Positions 18,535-27,193 of a stretch of DNA of 64,000 nucleotides are shown here, one piece after another (the stretch's first letter is position 1; each line of letters opens with the position of its first letter). The stretch covers positions 141,156 through 205,155 of the forward strand of contig CAVPCY010000014.1 in the NCBI GenBank assembly GCA_963702525.1, in the 5' to 3' direction. Source of the stretch: CAVPCY01 sp963702525 (GTDB taxonomy: Bacteria; Actinomycetota; Coriobacteriia; Anaerosomatales; PHET01). The notes beneath the pieces are model-generated. The model saw nothing but the letters and a program-made list of their open reading frames with translations. It had not been told where the DNA came from and searched no databases. Both the position numbers and the translations under genes were made by a program.

Positions 18535-19125
18535 TCATGCTCCGGGCAAGTTCCGTTCGGCAACAACCTGGGTCACTTCCGGCAGCGCTCCGTGCTCGAT
18601 CGCTTCGAGGCAGTCATCCAGCCAGTCGATCGCCGTGCGCTCTCTGGCGAGCGCTCCGTCCAGCGCCGTCTGCCGTACCACCATCGTGCGAGCGGGAAGC
18701 GTGGCGTCGGCAGCCAGGGAGTCTGACCGTTCACGCAGGGCCTCGAGGCGCCGCTGGTGCTGCACTCTTCGGTCCGAGATCAGGGCGGCGAGTGTCTTGT
18801 CGTCGAGACCCGCCCCGAAGTACAGCTGGAGTGCGAAGGCGTCACGGGACAGCGGCAGGGGCACCGGGCACGAGAGCCACCCCGCCAGAGCGTCGCGCCC
18901 GTCGCTGGTTATGTCGTAGACGAGGCGGTCGGGTCGCCCCTGTGAACGCCGCCGTGCGCGCGTGATCAGGCCGGTCGTCCTGAGCCGATCGAGGGTGCGG
19001 TAGATCTGCGCCTGATCTGCGTTCCACAGAAGACGAGCGTCATCGTCGAAGCATCTGACCTTCAAGTCGTAGCCCGACCGCGGCCGCTCGCTCAAGAATC
19101 CGAGAATCGCGTACTCGAGTGACAC
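18535..19125 (-). CDS. PadR family transcriptional regulator
   Basis: A DNA-binding regulator of about 196 residues. The winged helix is at the N-terminus (VSLEYAILGFLSERPRSGYD, then QIYRTLDRLRTTGLI and RLVYDITSDGRDALAGWL). A long helical C-terminal part (QRRLEALRERSDSLA) is the dimerisation region of the larger PadR class. I use the GTG at 19125, preceded by GGGGGCAACACG; a start at 19161 would add twelve unconvincing residues. Inverted repeats upstream at 19147-19180 are probably its own operator. No target gene is obvious. Confidence 0.88.
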   Translation of the reverse strand: MSLEYAILGFLSERPRSGYDLKVRCFDDDARLLWNADQAQIYRTLDRLRTTGLITRARRRSQGRPDRLVYDITSDGRDALAGWLSCPVPLPLSRDAFALQLYFGAGLDDKTLAALISDRRVQHQRRLEALRERSDSLAADATLPARTMVVRQTALDGALARERTAIDWLDDCLEAIEHGALPEVTQVVAERNLPGA

Positions 19126-19146
19126 CGTGTGTTGCCCCCATGTCGA

Positions 19147-19180
19147 TATATGACGAAACATATAATGGAGAAGTCATATA
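19147..19180. promoter_or_regulatory. AT-rich inverted repeats upstream of the PadR gene, candidate operator
   Basis: TATATGAC (19147-19154) is inverted at 19173-19180 (GTCATATA), and TATATG also pairs with CATATA at 19159-19164. ATGT/ACAT-type palindromes are usual PadR sites. It is the only AT-rich patch nearby and lies just upstream of the gene, consistent with autoregulation. Confidence 0.45.
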
Positions 19181-19240
19181 CCGATTGCAAGCATCAAGCC
19201 CAGATTGAGGAAAGTCAGAAAGACGCAGGTAGAGGACGCC

Positions 19241-19275
19241 GAGAAGGGCCTCGACCGACGGTCGAAGCCCTTCTC
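19241..19275 (-). terminator. 16-bp hairpin downstream of glnA
   Basis: 19241-19256 (GAGAAGGGCCTCGACC) pairs with 19260-19275 with one mismatch and a three-base loop. It lies about 50 bases beyond the glnA stop and is probably its terminator. Confidence 0.65.
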
Positions 19276-19325
19276 GTGAGGCAGATACGCTCTATGGGGT
19301 GCCCGGCACAGACCCGGGCGGGTGT

Positions 19326-20651
19326 CTAGAGGATCGCGAGGTAGGAGTCGGACTCCCAGGGCGTCACGCGAGTGCGGTAGTCGTGCCACTCCAGCCGCTT
19401 GTTGCGGATGAACCACTCGAAGACCTGGTCTCCGAGGGCTTCTCTTACGAGCTCGCTTCGCTCCATCTCGTTCACGGCTTCGTTCAGGCTCTCGGGAAGC
19501 TGGCCGATGCCCGCGTCAGCGCGCTGGGCGTCGGTCATCTCGTAGATGTTGTCAGCGACATCGTCGGGGAGCTCGAGCCCCCGCTCGATACCGTCGAGCC
19601 CGGCGGCGAGCATCACCGAGAAGGCGAGGTAGGGGTTGCAGGCGGGGTCAGGTGAGCGGAGCTCGATGCGGGTCGCCTTCTCCTTCCCGGGCTTGTACAT
19701 AGGAACGCGGACCAGCGCGGAGCGGTTCCGATGCGCCCAGCAGATGTAGACCGGCGCCTCATACCCCGACACGAGTCGCTTGTACGAGTTGACCCATTGG
19801 TTGGTGACGGCGCACGTTGCGCGCGCGTGGTGTAGCAGGCCGGCGACATAGGCCTTGGCGGTGTCTGACAGGTGATGCTCATCGGCTGGATCGAAGAACG
19901 CGTTCGAGCCGTCTTTGAAGAGCGACTGATGCACGTGCATCCCCGAGCCGGCTTCGCCGTACATGGGTTTCGGCATGAAGGTGGCATAGACGCCGTTGAG
20001 CTGCGCGATCTCCTTGACGACGAGCCGGTACGTCATGACCTTGTCGGCCATCCGGATCGCCTCGTCGTAGCGCAGGTCGATCTCGTGCTGGCTGGGTCCG
20101 ACCTCGTGGTGGCTGTACTCGACTTGGATGTCGAAGTTGCGCAGGGCGCGCACGGTCTCCTTGCGCAGGTCCACCGCAAGGTCGCGAGTCGTCATGTCGA
20201 AGTACCCGCCGTGGTCGAGCAGCTGGGTGCTGGAGTCGTCCTTGAAGTAGTAGTACTCGAGCTCGGGGCCCACGAAGAAGTCGAACCCCAAAGCATTGGC
20301 CTTCTCGACGTTACGCCGCAGCACCTGCCGAGGGTCACCGGGGTACGCCGACCCGTCCGGCCGCACGACGTCACAGAACATCGTGGCCACGAGATCGTCG
20401 CCTTGACGCCACGGCATGATCTGCAGGGTCGCCGGGTCGGGCATCGCGACCATGTCCGATTCCTGGATGCGGGCGAAGCCCTGGATGGACGAGCCGTCGA
20501 AACCCATTCCCTCGGCCATCGCCAGTTCGAGCTCGTCGATGGTGATCACGAACGTCTTGAGAAAGCCGAGGACGTCGGTGAACCACAGGTGGATGAACTC
20601 GACGCCCTGCTCGCGTATAGCCTCGACTGCTCGGTCACGGTGCTCGGTCAT
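19326..20651 (-). CDS. glnA: Glutamine synthetase type I (alpha form)
   Basis: An intact 441-residue enzyme that joins ammonium to glutamate using ATP. The metal and substrate blocks are all visible: FTDVLGFLKTF, GMGFDGSSIQGF, FFVGPELEYYYF, VEYSHHEVGPSQHEIDLRY, ATFMPKPMYGEAGSGMHVHQ and NRSALVRVP. The C-terminus ends in SYLAIL and lacks the tyrosine motif that is adenylylated in the longer beta-type enzymes. The length, near 440, also marks the alpha type, so control should be by feedback or transcription. It is divergent from the glutamate-synthase-like gene, with GlnR-like half-sites between. Confidence 0.96.
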   Translation of the reverse strand: MTEHRDRAVEAIREQGVEFIHLWFTDVLGFLKTFVITIDELELAMAEGMGFDGSSIQGFARIQESDMVAMPDPATLQIMPWRQGDDLVATMFCDVVRPDGSAYPGDPRQVLRRNVEKANALGFDFFVGPELEYYYFKDDSSTQLLDHGGYFDMTTRDLAVDLRKETVRALRNFDIQVEYSHHEVGPSQHEIDLRYDEAIRMADKVMTYRLVVKEIAQLNGVYATFMPKPMYGEAGSGMHVHQSLFKDGSNAFFDPADEHHLSDTAKAYVAGLLHHARATCAVTNQWVNSYKRLVSGYEAPVYICWAHRNRSALVRVPMYKPGKEKATRIELRSPDPACNPYLAFSVMLAAGLDGIERGLELPDDVADNIYEMTDAQRADAGIGQLPESLNEAVNEMERSELVREALGDQVFEWFIRNKRLEWHDYRTRVTPWESDSYLAIL

Positions 20652-20708
20652 GACCCCTCACTCTCTATGCCTCGGCTCTGTGCCGAGCGCCCCGAAGATT
20701 TCGACTCA

Positions 20709-20735
20709 GTGTCGCATATGTTTCGAGTGTGTTTC
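20709..20735. promoter_or_regulatory. Three GlnR-like half-sites in the glnA / glutamate synthase divergent region
   Basis: The minus strand reads GAAAC-N6-GAAAC-N6-GACAC, with half-sites spaced exactly 11 bases apart. Actinobacterial GlnR boxes are G(A/T)nAC half-sites with six-base spacers. The position, between glnA and a glutamate-synthase-like gene, fits nitrogen control. No glnR gene is in the window. Confidence 0.45.
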
Positions 20736-20814
20736 GTGAGACTGGTACGATGCACCAAGTCAAGGGAGCAGACGCCTGCTACTCGTGGGCGCGCATCAGG
20801 GGAAGGGGTATGCG

Positions 20815-22407
20815 GTGAATCTCCAGTGTCCTGGCGGCAACGACGCCACTCAAACCTCGAACCGGTCCAAGAACGTGGTGCCGGGCTCGGGCCTTTGTTC
20901 CCGGTGCACCGACGGGTGCCGCGGCAACTGCGAGGTGTTCAAGGCCTCCTTCCGCGGCCGAGAGGTCATCTACCCCGGGCCGTTCGGCGAGGTCACCGCC
21001 GGCGGCGACAAGGACTATCCGATCGACTATTCGCACCTCAACATCATGGGCTATGCGCTGGGTGCGCAGGGTCTGCCCGAGGGCGTGGTGGGCGATCCCG
21101 ACAACACCCTCTTCCCGATGGTCGACACGGAGACGGTGTTTGGCGTCGAGAACAAGGTCAAGATGCGCGTGCCGATCTTCACCGGCGCGCTGGGTTCCAC
21201 CGAGATCGCACGCAAGAACTGGGAGCACTTCGCGGTCGGCGCGGCCATCTCGGGCGTCTCGATCGTCTGCGGCGAGAACGTGTGCGGCATCGACCCGGCT
21301 CTCGAGCTCGACAAGCATGGCAAGGTGGCCAAGGCGCCGGACATGGAGCGCCGAGTCGAGATGTTCCGCCGCTATCAGGAGGACGGGTACGGGGACATCC
21401 TCGTGCAGATGAACGTCGAGGACACCCGTCTCGGCGTGGCCGAGTACTGCGTCGAGAAGCTCGGCGTCACCACGATGGAGCTGAAGTGGGGTCAGGGCGC
21501 CAAGTGCATCGGCGGCGAGATCAAGGTCAACTCACTCGACCGCGCGCTCGAGCTTCAGAAGCGCGGCTACCTGGTGACTCCGGACCCGTCCGACCCGGCT
21601 ATCAAGGCGGCATTCAAGGACGGCGCAATCCGCCAGTTCGAGCGCCACAGCCGTCTCGGATTCGTGGACGAGGAGGGCTTCTACGCTGAGGTTCAGCGCC
21701 TGCGCGACCTGGGTGCCAAACGAGTGACTCTCAAGACCGGTGCATATCCGATGCGCGAACTGGCCATGGCGCTCAAGTGGGCCAGCAACGCCAAGATCGA
21801 TCTGCTGACCATCGACGGCGCGCCCGGCGGTACCGGTATGAGCCCGTGGCGCATGATGCAGGAGTGGGGCGTTCCCACGTTCTACCTGCAGTGCATGACC
21901 AACGAACTCGTCGAGAAGCTGGCGCAGCAGGGAGCCTACGTCCCCGACATCGCCATTGCGGGCGGGTTCTCCACCGAGGACCACGTGTTCAAGGTGCTCG
22001 CCCTCGGCGCCCCCCACACCAAGGCGGTCTGTATGGGCCGTGCGCTGATGATCCCTGGGTTCGTGGGCAAGAACATCGAGGTGTGGATGAAGGAGCAGGA
22101 TCTGCCCAAGTCAGTCTCGGCGTTCGGCGGTACCAAGGAAGAGATCTTCGTCACCTACGAGACGCTCAAGGCTCGGTACGGTGCGGAAGTCGACAAGTTC
22201 CCGCTCGGGGCGATCGGCATCTACACGTACTCCGACAAGATCAAGGTCGGGTTGCAGCAGTTGATGAGCGGGAGTCGCAACATGCGTCTGGATACGATCA
22301 CGCGCTCGGACCTCATGTCGTTGACGCGTGACGCCGCCGAGATCTCGGGCATCCCGTTCGTGACCGACGCCTATCGCGACGAGGCCATGCGGATCATCGA
22401 AGGGTAG
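20815..22407 (+). CDS. Glutamate synthase-like FMN domain protein with N-terminal cysteine cluster
   Basis: A 530-residue protein made of the FMN/2-oxoglutarate-binding domain of glutamate synthase, without the glutaminase domain. The GTG at 20815 follows GGAAGGGG. The barrel motifs KTGAYPMRELAMALKWA, LLTIDGAPGGTGMSP and AIAGGFSTEDHVFKVLALGA are strong. It begins with an unusual CSRCTDGCRGNC cluster (C-x2-C-x3-C-x3-C, about residues 28-39), which may bind an iron-sulfur centre. Such stand-alone proteins need an amidotransferase or another ammonia source. Placement opposite glnA supports a role in glutamate formation, but that reaction is inferred. Confidence 0.85.
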   Translation: MNLQCPGGNDATQTSNRSKNVVPGSGLCSRCTDGCRGNCEVFKASFRGREVIYPGPFGEVTAGGDKDYPIDYSHLNIMGYALGAQGLPEGVVGDPDNTLFPMVDTETVFGVENKVKMRVPIFTGALGSTEIARKNWEHFAVGAAISGVSIVCGENVCGIDPALELDKHGKVAKAPDMERRVEMFRRYQEDGYGDILVQMNVEDTRLGVAEYCVEKLGVTTMELKWGQGAKCIGGEIKVNSLDRALELQKRGYLVTPDPSDPAIKAAFKDGAIRQFERHSRLGFVDEEGFYAEVQRLRDLGAKRVTLKTGAYPMRELAMALKWASNAKIDLLTIDGAPGGTGMSPWRMMQEWGVPTFYLQCMTNELVEKLAQQGAYVPDIAIAGGFSTEDHVFKVLALGAPHTKAVCMGRALMIPGFVGKNIEVWMKEQDLPKSVSAFGGTKEEIFVTYETLKARYGAEVDKFPLGAIGIYTYSDKIKVGLQQLMSGSRNMRLDTITRSDLMSLTRDAAEISGIPFVTDAYRDEAMRIIEG

Positions 22408-22440
22408 CGACGGGGAGAAGTCGCTGCGAATCGCGCTTGA

Positions 22441-22470
22441 CGGGCCGCCGGGAGTTCCGGCGGCCCGTTT
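22441..22470 (+). terminator. Intrinsic terminator after the glutamate-synthase-like gene
   Basis: CGGGCCGCCGG (22441-22451) pairs perfectly with 22457-22467 around GAGTT, followed by TTTCTGT. It is the clearest intrinsic terminator in the window. Confidence 0.85.
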
Positions 22471-22504
22471 CTGTACGATGGCACAAACCCCGAAGGAGGC
22501 GTCG

Positions 22505-23047
22505 ATGATCCGAGGCGACAACGTTGTTCTGACGGCGCTCGACCCCGCGAGCGCCGAGCAGGTCCGCGGCTGGGTCAACGATCCGGCCGTGAACCGCTAC
22601 ATGCTTGCGGGTCACGTCCCGCTCACGTCCGCAGAGGAGCTGGAGTTCTACCGACTGGCGGAGTCCTCACCGTCGCTGCAGCTCTTCGAGATCCGCACCG
22701 CCGAGGAGATGCGGCTCATCGGAGTCGTGGGATTCGAGGGGCTGGACCTCAGGCACCGCCACGCGGAACTCGGCATCATGATCGGGGACGTCGGCTACCA
22801 GGGGCGGGGGTTCGGCCGCGACGCACTGCTGACGATGCTGCGCTTCGGCTTCGACACTCTGGGTCTGCACCGAATCGCCATCAAGGCGCGGCAAGACAAC
22901 GAGCGGGGAGTTCACCTCTACCGCGCGATCGGGTTTCGCGAGGTCGGGGTCGAGCGCGAATGCGACTTCGCCGAGGGTGGGTTTCACGACGTGATCTGTT
23001 TCGACATGCTCGAGTCCGAGTATCGCGAGCTGCGCCCGCCGATGTAG
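22505..23047 (+). CDS. GNAT acetyltransferase, RimJ/RimL-like
   Basis: A 180-residue acetyltransferase starting at ATG 22505 behind AAGGAGGCGTCG. The acetyl-CoA loop is DVGYQGRGFGRDAL, and the C-terminal GLHRIAIKARQDNERGVHLY with RAIGFREVGVERE is the RimJ/RimL/SpeG pattern. RimJ/RimL relatives acetylate protein N-termini or small amines. It follows the terminator at 22441 and converges with the ABC exporter genes, so it is probably a single-gene unit. Confidence 0.85.
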   Translation: MIRGDNVVLTALDPASAEQVRGWVNDPAVNRYMLAGHVPLTSAEELEFYRLAESSPSLQLFEIRTAEEMRLIGVVGFEGLDLRHRHAELGIMIGDVGYQGRGFGRDALLTMLRFGFDTLGLHRIAIKARQDNERGVHLYRAIGFREVGVERECDFAEGGFHDVICFDMLESEYRELRPPM

Positions 23048-23053
23048 CGCCGC

Positions 23054-24847
23054 CTACTCGCCGAATTGGGCCTCGTACAACCGTGCGAACGCACCCTCGG
23101 CAGCGAGCAGGTCGCCGAACGGCCCCTCCTCGACTATTCGTCCTTCCTCGACAACGATGACGCGGTCCGCATCACGCACTGTCGAGAGACGGTGCGCGAT
23201 GATCAGTGAGGTGCGCCCTTCGAGGATGTTGTGCATGCCGCGCTGGATGAGGAGCTCGGTACGCGTGTCCACGGACGACGTCGCCTCGTCGAGTACGAGG
23301 ATCGCCGGGTCTCCCACGATGGCGCGGGCGAACGCGATGAGTTGACGCTGCCCCGTTGAGAGCAGAACGCCCCGTTCGCCCACGCTCGTGTCGAAGCCCT
23401 CCGGCAGCTCGTCGATGAAGTCGGCCGCTCCTGCTATCGTCGCCGCAGTGCGGACCTGCTCGTCAGTTGCGTCGAGGTGGCCGTAGCGGATGTTCTCGGC
23501 GATGGTGCTCGCGAACAGGAACGGCTCCTGCAAGACGATCCCGAAATGGCTGCGCAGCGAGGCAAGGCCGATGTCACGCACGTCTTGGCCGTCGATGAGC
23601 ACGCTTCCCTGAGTCGGGTCGTAGAAGCGGCCCGCAAGACTCGCGAGCGTCGTCTTCCCGCCCCCGGTGGATCCAACGATCGCCACCGTTTCGCCTGCTT
23701 CGATGGTCAGCGTCACGCCGTGAAGCACCTCGGGACCGGTGCGGTAGGCGAAGCTCACATCGCGGTACTCGATTCGACCGCGCATCTTCTCGAGGATCAC
23801 CGCGTCGGGTGAGTCGGCGACGAGCGGTGCGGTGTCGATCAGCTCGAACACCCGCTCACCCCCTGCCAGGGCCGACTGCGTCTCGGAGTACAGCGATGAG
23901 AGTTGCGTGATCGCGTTGAAGAACTGGCGAGCGTAGTTCAGGAACGCCACGACGACGCCGATCGTGATCAAGCCCTGTGCTGCCGACCATCCGCCCAGAG
24001 CAGCCACCAGTGCCGTCGCTGCGGTCGAGATCACCGACAACACGGGCGAGAACGCCGAGGAGACAGTGGCAGCGCCGATGTTGGCGTCGCGGTTGGTCGC
24101 GTTACGGCTCTCGAACTCGATACGGTTGCGATCGGTCCGGTTGAAGGCCTGCGCGACCTTGATCCCGCCGAGTTCCTCGGCAAGCGTGGCCGACACGTCG
24201 CCGATCGACTCCTGGCGCTTGCGAAACGCCCGTCTGGCAACGGTGCCGAAGAGCGTCGTCACCGCCAGCATCACCGGGACGACGAGCAGGGTCACCAACG
24301 CCAGCTGCCAGTTGACCCAAAGCATGAATGCGAGCGTGGACACGAGCGCCAGCGAGGAGGACAGCAGGCGACGGAACCCTTGGGACAGAAACGAGTTGAT
24401 CTGCTCGATGTCGTTGATGAGCCGGCTCATCAGGTCGCCGGACTCGACGGCCTCGAAGTAGCCCACGTCGAGCTCGGTGATCTTGCCGAACACATCGCGG
24501 CGGACCTCAAAGAGCGCTCGCTGTCCGGCGGTGCCAAGCGTGAGTATCTGCATGCGCTGCGCGAACCACCCGACCAACGTGGCGCCGACAAGCAGCAGCC
24601 CGGGCACGGTGAGCACCGATGCGTCGCCGCTCCCGGTCGCCTCCACGGCGACGTCGATAAGCCGGCCGGTCAGCGCCGGTGTGGCGGCCACGGCGGTCGA
24701 GGAGACGACGAGCCACGCGACACCGGCCGCCACCTGCGACCTATGCGCGAGCAGATAGCGCAGCAGGCGGAGCGCGACCGAACGCATCGACTGGGGCTTG
24801 TCTTGTTTGGCGAGCGACCTGAGCGAAGGCCCTCCGGGTCCCGCCAT
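23054..24847 (-). CDS. ABC exporter half-transporter, canonical catalytic-glutamate subunit
   Basis: A 597-residue fused membrane-plus-ATPase half of a multidrug-type exporter. Six transmembrane helices occupy about residues 20-320. The ATPase has Walker A GSTGGGKTT, Q-loop IVLQEPFLF, Walker B ILVLDEATSSVD with the catalytic glutamate, and H-loop IIAHRLST. Its signature motif is altered to LSTGQRQ instead of LSGGQ. It overlaps the upstream partner by one base. The two complementary defects identify a heterodimeric exporter of the BmrCD/TM287-288 type. The substrate is unknown. Confidence 0.92.
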   Translation of the reverse strand: MAGPGGPSLRSLAKQDKPQSMRSVALRLLRYLLAHRSQVAAGVAWLVVSSTAVAATPALTGRLIDVAVEATGSGDASVLTVPGLLLVGATLVGWFAQRMQILTLGTAGQRALFEVRRDVFGKITELDVGYFEAVESGDLMSRLINDIEQINSFLSQGFRRLLSSSLALVSTLAFMLWVNWQLALVTLLVVPVMLAVTTLFGTVARRAFRKRQESIGDVSATLAEELGGIKVAQAFNRTDRNRIEFESRNATNRDANIGAATVSSAFSPVLSVISTAATALVAALGGWSAAQGLITIGVVVAFLNYARQFFNAITQLSSLYSETQSALAGGERVFELIDTAPLVADSPDAVILEKMRGRIEYRDVSFAYRTGPEVLHGVTLTIEAGETVAIVGSTGGGKTTLASLAGRFYDPTQGSVLIDGQDVRDIGLASLRSHFGIVLQEPFLFASTIAENIRYGHLDATDEQVRTAATIAGAADFIDELPEGFDTSVGERGVLLSTGQRQLIAFARAIVGDPAILVLDEATSSVDTRTELLIQRGMHNILEGRTSLIIAHRLSTVRDADRVIVVEEGRIVEEGPFGDLLAAEGAFARLYEAQFGE

Positions 24848-26634
24848 CAGCGCTCACCCCCCGAATCGGCGATGAGCTGGCTCGAGGCGATCTCGGCGTA
24901 GAGGCAGGAGCGCTCGAGGAGCTCGTCGTGGGTGCCGACGTCGGCGACCTTACCCTTGTCGAGGACGACGACCACATCGGCCCTGCGCGCCGTAGCCAGT
25001 CGCTGGGCGACGATGAACGTGGTCCGACCCTGCATCAGGGATTCGAGCTGGCGTCTGATCGCCGCCTCGGTCTTCGAGTCGACCGATGAGGTCGAGTCGT
25101 CCATCACGAGGATTCGCGGGTCGATCAGCAGTGCTCGGGCGATGGCGATGCGCTGCCTTTGACCACCCGAGAGTTTCACGCCCCGTTCGCCTACGAGTGT
25201 CTCGTATCCCTGCGGCAGGTTGACCACGAACTCGTGCGCTTGGGCCGCCCGTGCCGCCTGCTGGACCTGTGGGTCGGTCGCTTCAGGCCGACCGTAAGCG
25301 ATGTTCTCGCGTATGGTGCCCGAGAACAGCACCGAGTCTTGCATGACGAAACCGATCTGACCGCGAAGCGACGAGAGGGTCACGTCCCGCACGTCTCGGC
25401 CATCCACAAGCACCGTCCCGGAAGTGGCGTCGTAGAAGCGCGGCACGAGGTTCACGAGCGTGGTCTTGCCCGAGCCGGTCGCCCCGACCACCGCCACGGT
25501 GGTGTCTGGCTCCACGACAAGGTCTATACCTGCGAGCGTCTCGCTCGTGGTACCTGGGTAGCGGAGGTGGACCCCTCGGAACTCCACGCGGCCTTCGAGC
25601 CGGGGAAGCACGGCGGCATCCGGGGCCTCGCCGACGTCCTCGGGTGCATCGAGGATCTCGAAGAGCCGCTCGGCGCTCGCACTGGCGCGGGCGATCTGCT
25701 GTGCACCGAACCCGAGTACGAACAGCGGCTGCAGCAGCAGAAACAGGTATGAGGTGAACGCCACCAGCGATCCGACGGTGAGTGTCCCTCGGACGATCTG
25801 AACGCTGCCGGCCCACGTAACGAGACCGACTCCGATCGTGCCCACGCTGAACAGCAAGGGGAACGCGTTCGCTACGACGCGCCGGACCTGCAGCCCCTGA
25901 CCCAACAGGTCCTTGTTGGCCGAGTCGTAGCGCTGTATCTCGTGTTGCTCGCGCGCGAACGCTCGTACCACGCGCACGCCCGCGACGTTCTCCTGAAGCA
26001 CCGTGTTGAGCGCGGCGAGCCGCACCTGGAACTCGCGGAACATCGGGCCGAGACGCCGCACGAAGACGAAGAGCACTGCGATAGTGGCGGGCAGGACGAG
26101 AAGTGCGACCACCGAGAGGCGCGGGTCGAGACGGAGCAAGAAGACAACGGCGCCGACGAGTAGCAGAATCGCCGAGACCGCCTGCACGAGCCCGCCGCCC
26201 ACGAACTCGCGCACCAGGTCCACGTCACTTGTCACGCGCGTGATGAGCTGGCCCGTCTGCGCGCGGTCATGGTAGGCGAATGACAGTCGCTGGAGCTTGT
26301 CGAAGATCGTGTTGCGCATGTCGAACGCCGCGCCGTGGCTTGCCCTCGCCGAGAAGTAGCCTTGCAGGAAGCTCGCGAAACCACCTGCCACGGCGAGCCC
26401 CACCAGCATCAGCGATGTGTTGAGGATGACCTGAGGTTGGTCGCCGGTGATTCCGACATCGATGAGCCTGCGCAGCAGCTGCGGGCTCAGCAGATCCGCG
26501 GCCGTGGCCGCAAGTACTGCGACAATGCCGCACAGTGCCCACGCCCAGTAGGCGCGCACGAATCTCAACGCTCTTGCGAGGGCGGACGACACGAGAAGGC
26601 GACCCCGGTTCGATGTGGAGCGGCGCTCGGACAC
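24847..26634 (-). CDS. ABC exporter half-transporter, degenerate-site subunit
   Basis: A 595-residue partner of the next gene, first in the operon. It has six transmembrane helices and then the ATPase: Walker A GATGSGKTT, an intact signature LSGGQRQR, but Walker B ILVMDDSTSSVD, with Asp where the catalytic Glu should be, and VAQRLAT, with Gln where the H-loop His should be. These are the usual changes of the non-hydrolysing site in heterodimeric exporters. ENVAGVRVVRAFAREQHE is the typical coupling region. A drug, lipid or peptide could be the cargo. Confidence 0.92.
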   Translation of the reverse strand: MSERRSTSNRGRLLVSSALARALRFVRAYWAWALCGIVAVLAATAADLLSPQLLRRLIDVGITGDQPQVILNTSLMLVGLAVAGGFASFLQGYFSARASHGAAFDMRNTIFDKLQRLSFAYHDRAQTGQLITRVTSDVDLVREFVGGGLVQAVSAILLLVGAVVFLLRLDPRLSVVALLVLPATIAVLFVFVRRLGPMFREFQVRLAALNTVLQENVAGVRVVRAFAREQHEIQRYDSANKDLLGQGLQVRRVVANAFPLLFSVGTIGVGLVTWAGSVQIVRGTLTVGSLVAFTSYLFLLLQPLFVLGFGAQQIARASASAERLFEILDAPEDVGEAPDAAVLPRLEGRVEFRGVHLRYPGTTSETLAGIDLVVEPDTTVAVVGATGSGKTTLVNLVPRFYDATSGTVLVDGRDVRDVTLSSLRGQIGFVMQDSVLFSGTIRENIAYGRPEATDPQVQQAARAAQAHEFVVNLPQGYETLVGERGVKLSGGQRQRIAIARALLIDPRILVMDDSTSSVDSKTEAAIRRQLESLMQGRTTFIVAQRLATARRADVVVVLDKGKVADVGTHDELLERSCLYAEIASSQLIADSGGER

Positions 26635-26696
26635 CAGCCCGCTAGCGCGCTTGCCGCAGCACGATTCTACCCGAGTGCTGCTACCGACTCCCGTGC

Positions 26697-26730
26697 GCGA
26701 AACGACCCGGACACTGCCGGGCCGTTTCGC
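26697..26730 (-). terminator. Hairpin between the SHOCT gene and the ABC exporter operon
   Basis: GCGAAACG (26697-26704) pairs with CGTTTCGC (26723-26730) and CCCGG with CCGGG inside, with one mismatch. It lies about 50 bases after the SHOCT gene stop and probably ends that transcript. Confidence 0.65.
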
Positions 26731-26781
26731 ACGCCAAGGAGGGAAGGGGTATGGCGCGGGGCGGCGCCAAGAACGGTCGCG

Positions 26782-26991
26782 TTAGGCACGGAGGATGGTG
26801 CGCATCCTGCGGTATTCGTCGGGAGTGATGTCTCCCGAGGCATAGCGGGCTGTGAGGATCCTCTCCGCCTCATCCAGCGGAGAGCGAGGAACGGCCGAGA
26901 CCGAGCCGGCGGGGTGAAGCTCGGTGGTCTTCACGATGGACCACGCGATGAATACGGCCGTCGCGATGACTATGAGAATGCCGATGCCCAT
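26782..26991 (-). CDS. Small SHOCT-domain membrane protein
   Basis: A 69-residue protein starting at ATG 26991 behind GAGAGGCGGGCTC. One N-terminal transmembrane helix (MGIGILIVIATAVFIAWSIV) is followed by a linker and a C-terminal SHOCT motif (LDEAERILTARYASGDITPD, then EYRRMRTIL). SHOCT motifs are short C-terminal helices found on many small membrane proteins, probably for protein contacts. Role unknown. Confidence 0.75.
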   Translation of the reverse strand: MGIGILIVIATAVFIAWSIVKTTELHPAGSVSAVPRSPLDEAERILTARYASGDITPDEYRRMRTILRA

Positions 26992-27193
26992 GAGCCCGCC
27001 TCTCTTTCTTCCATCGGGTTTCGCTTGCTTTTGCGCTCTGTGACAAAGCGTGTGCGCGAGCCCGATGTAGTCAGTTTCCCCCGGCGCCGCGAAGTCGCGG
27101 TGGACCCCGTATGGAGAAGCAATGGAGGGAGAGGGCCTTCCTCCTGTATGCTGTGGAAAGGTTCGTTCATCAGATCGCGCGAGGGGACCTCCG

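Noticed and set aside
19872..21689. A 605-codon plus-strand frame across glnA and the glutamate-synthase-like gene
   Set aside because: It runs antisense to glnA and out of frame in the next gene; low-complexity composition.
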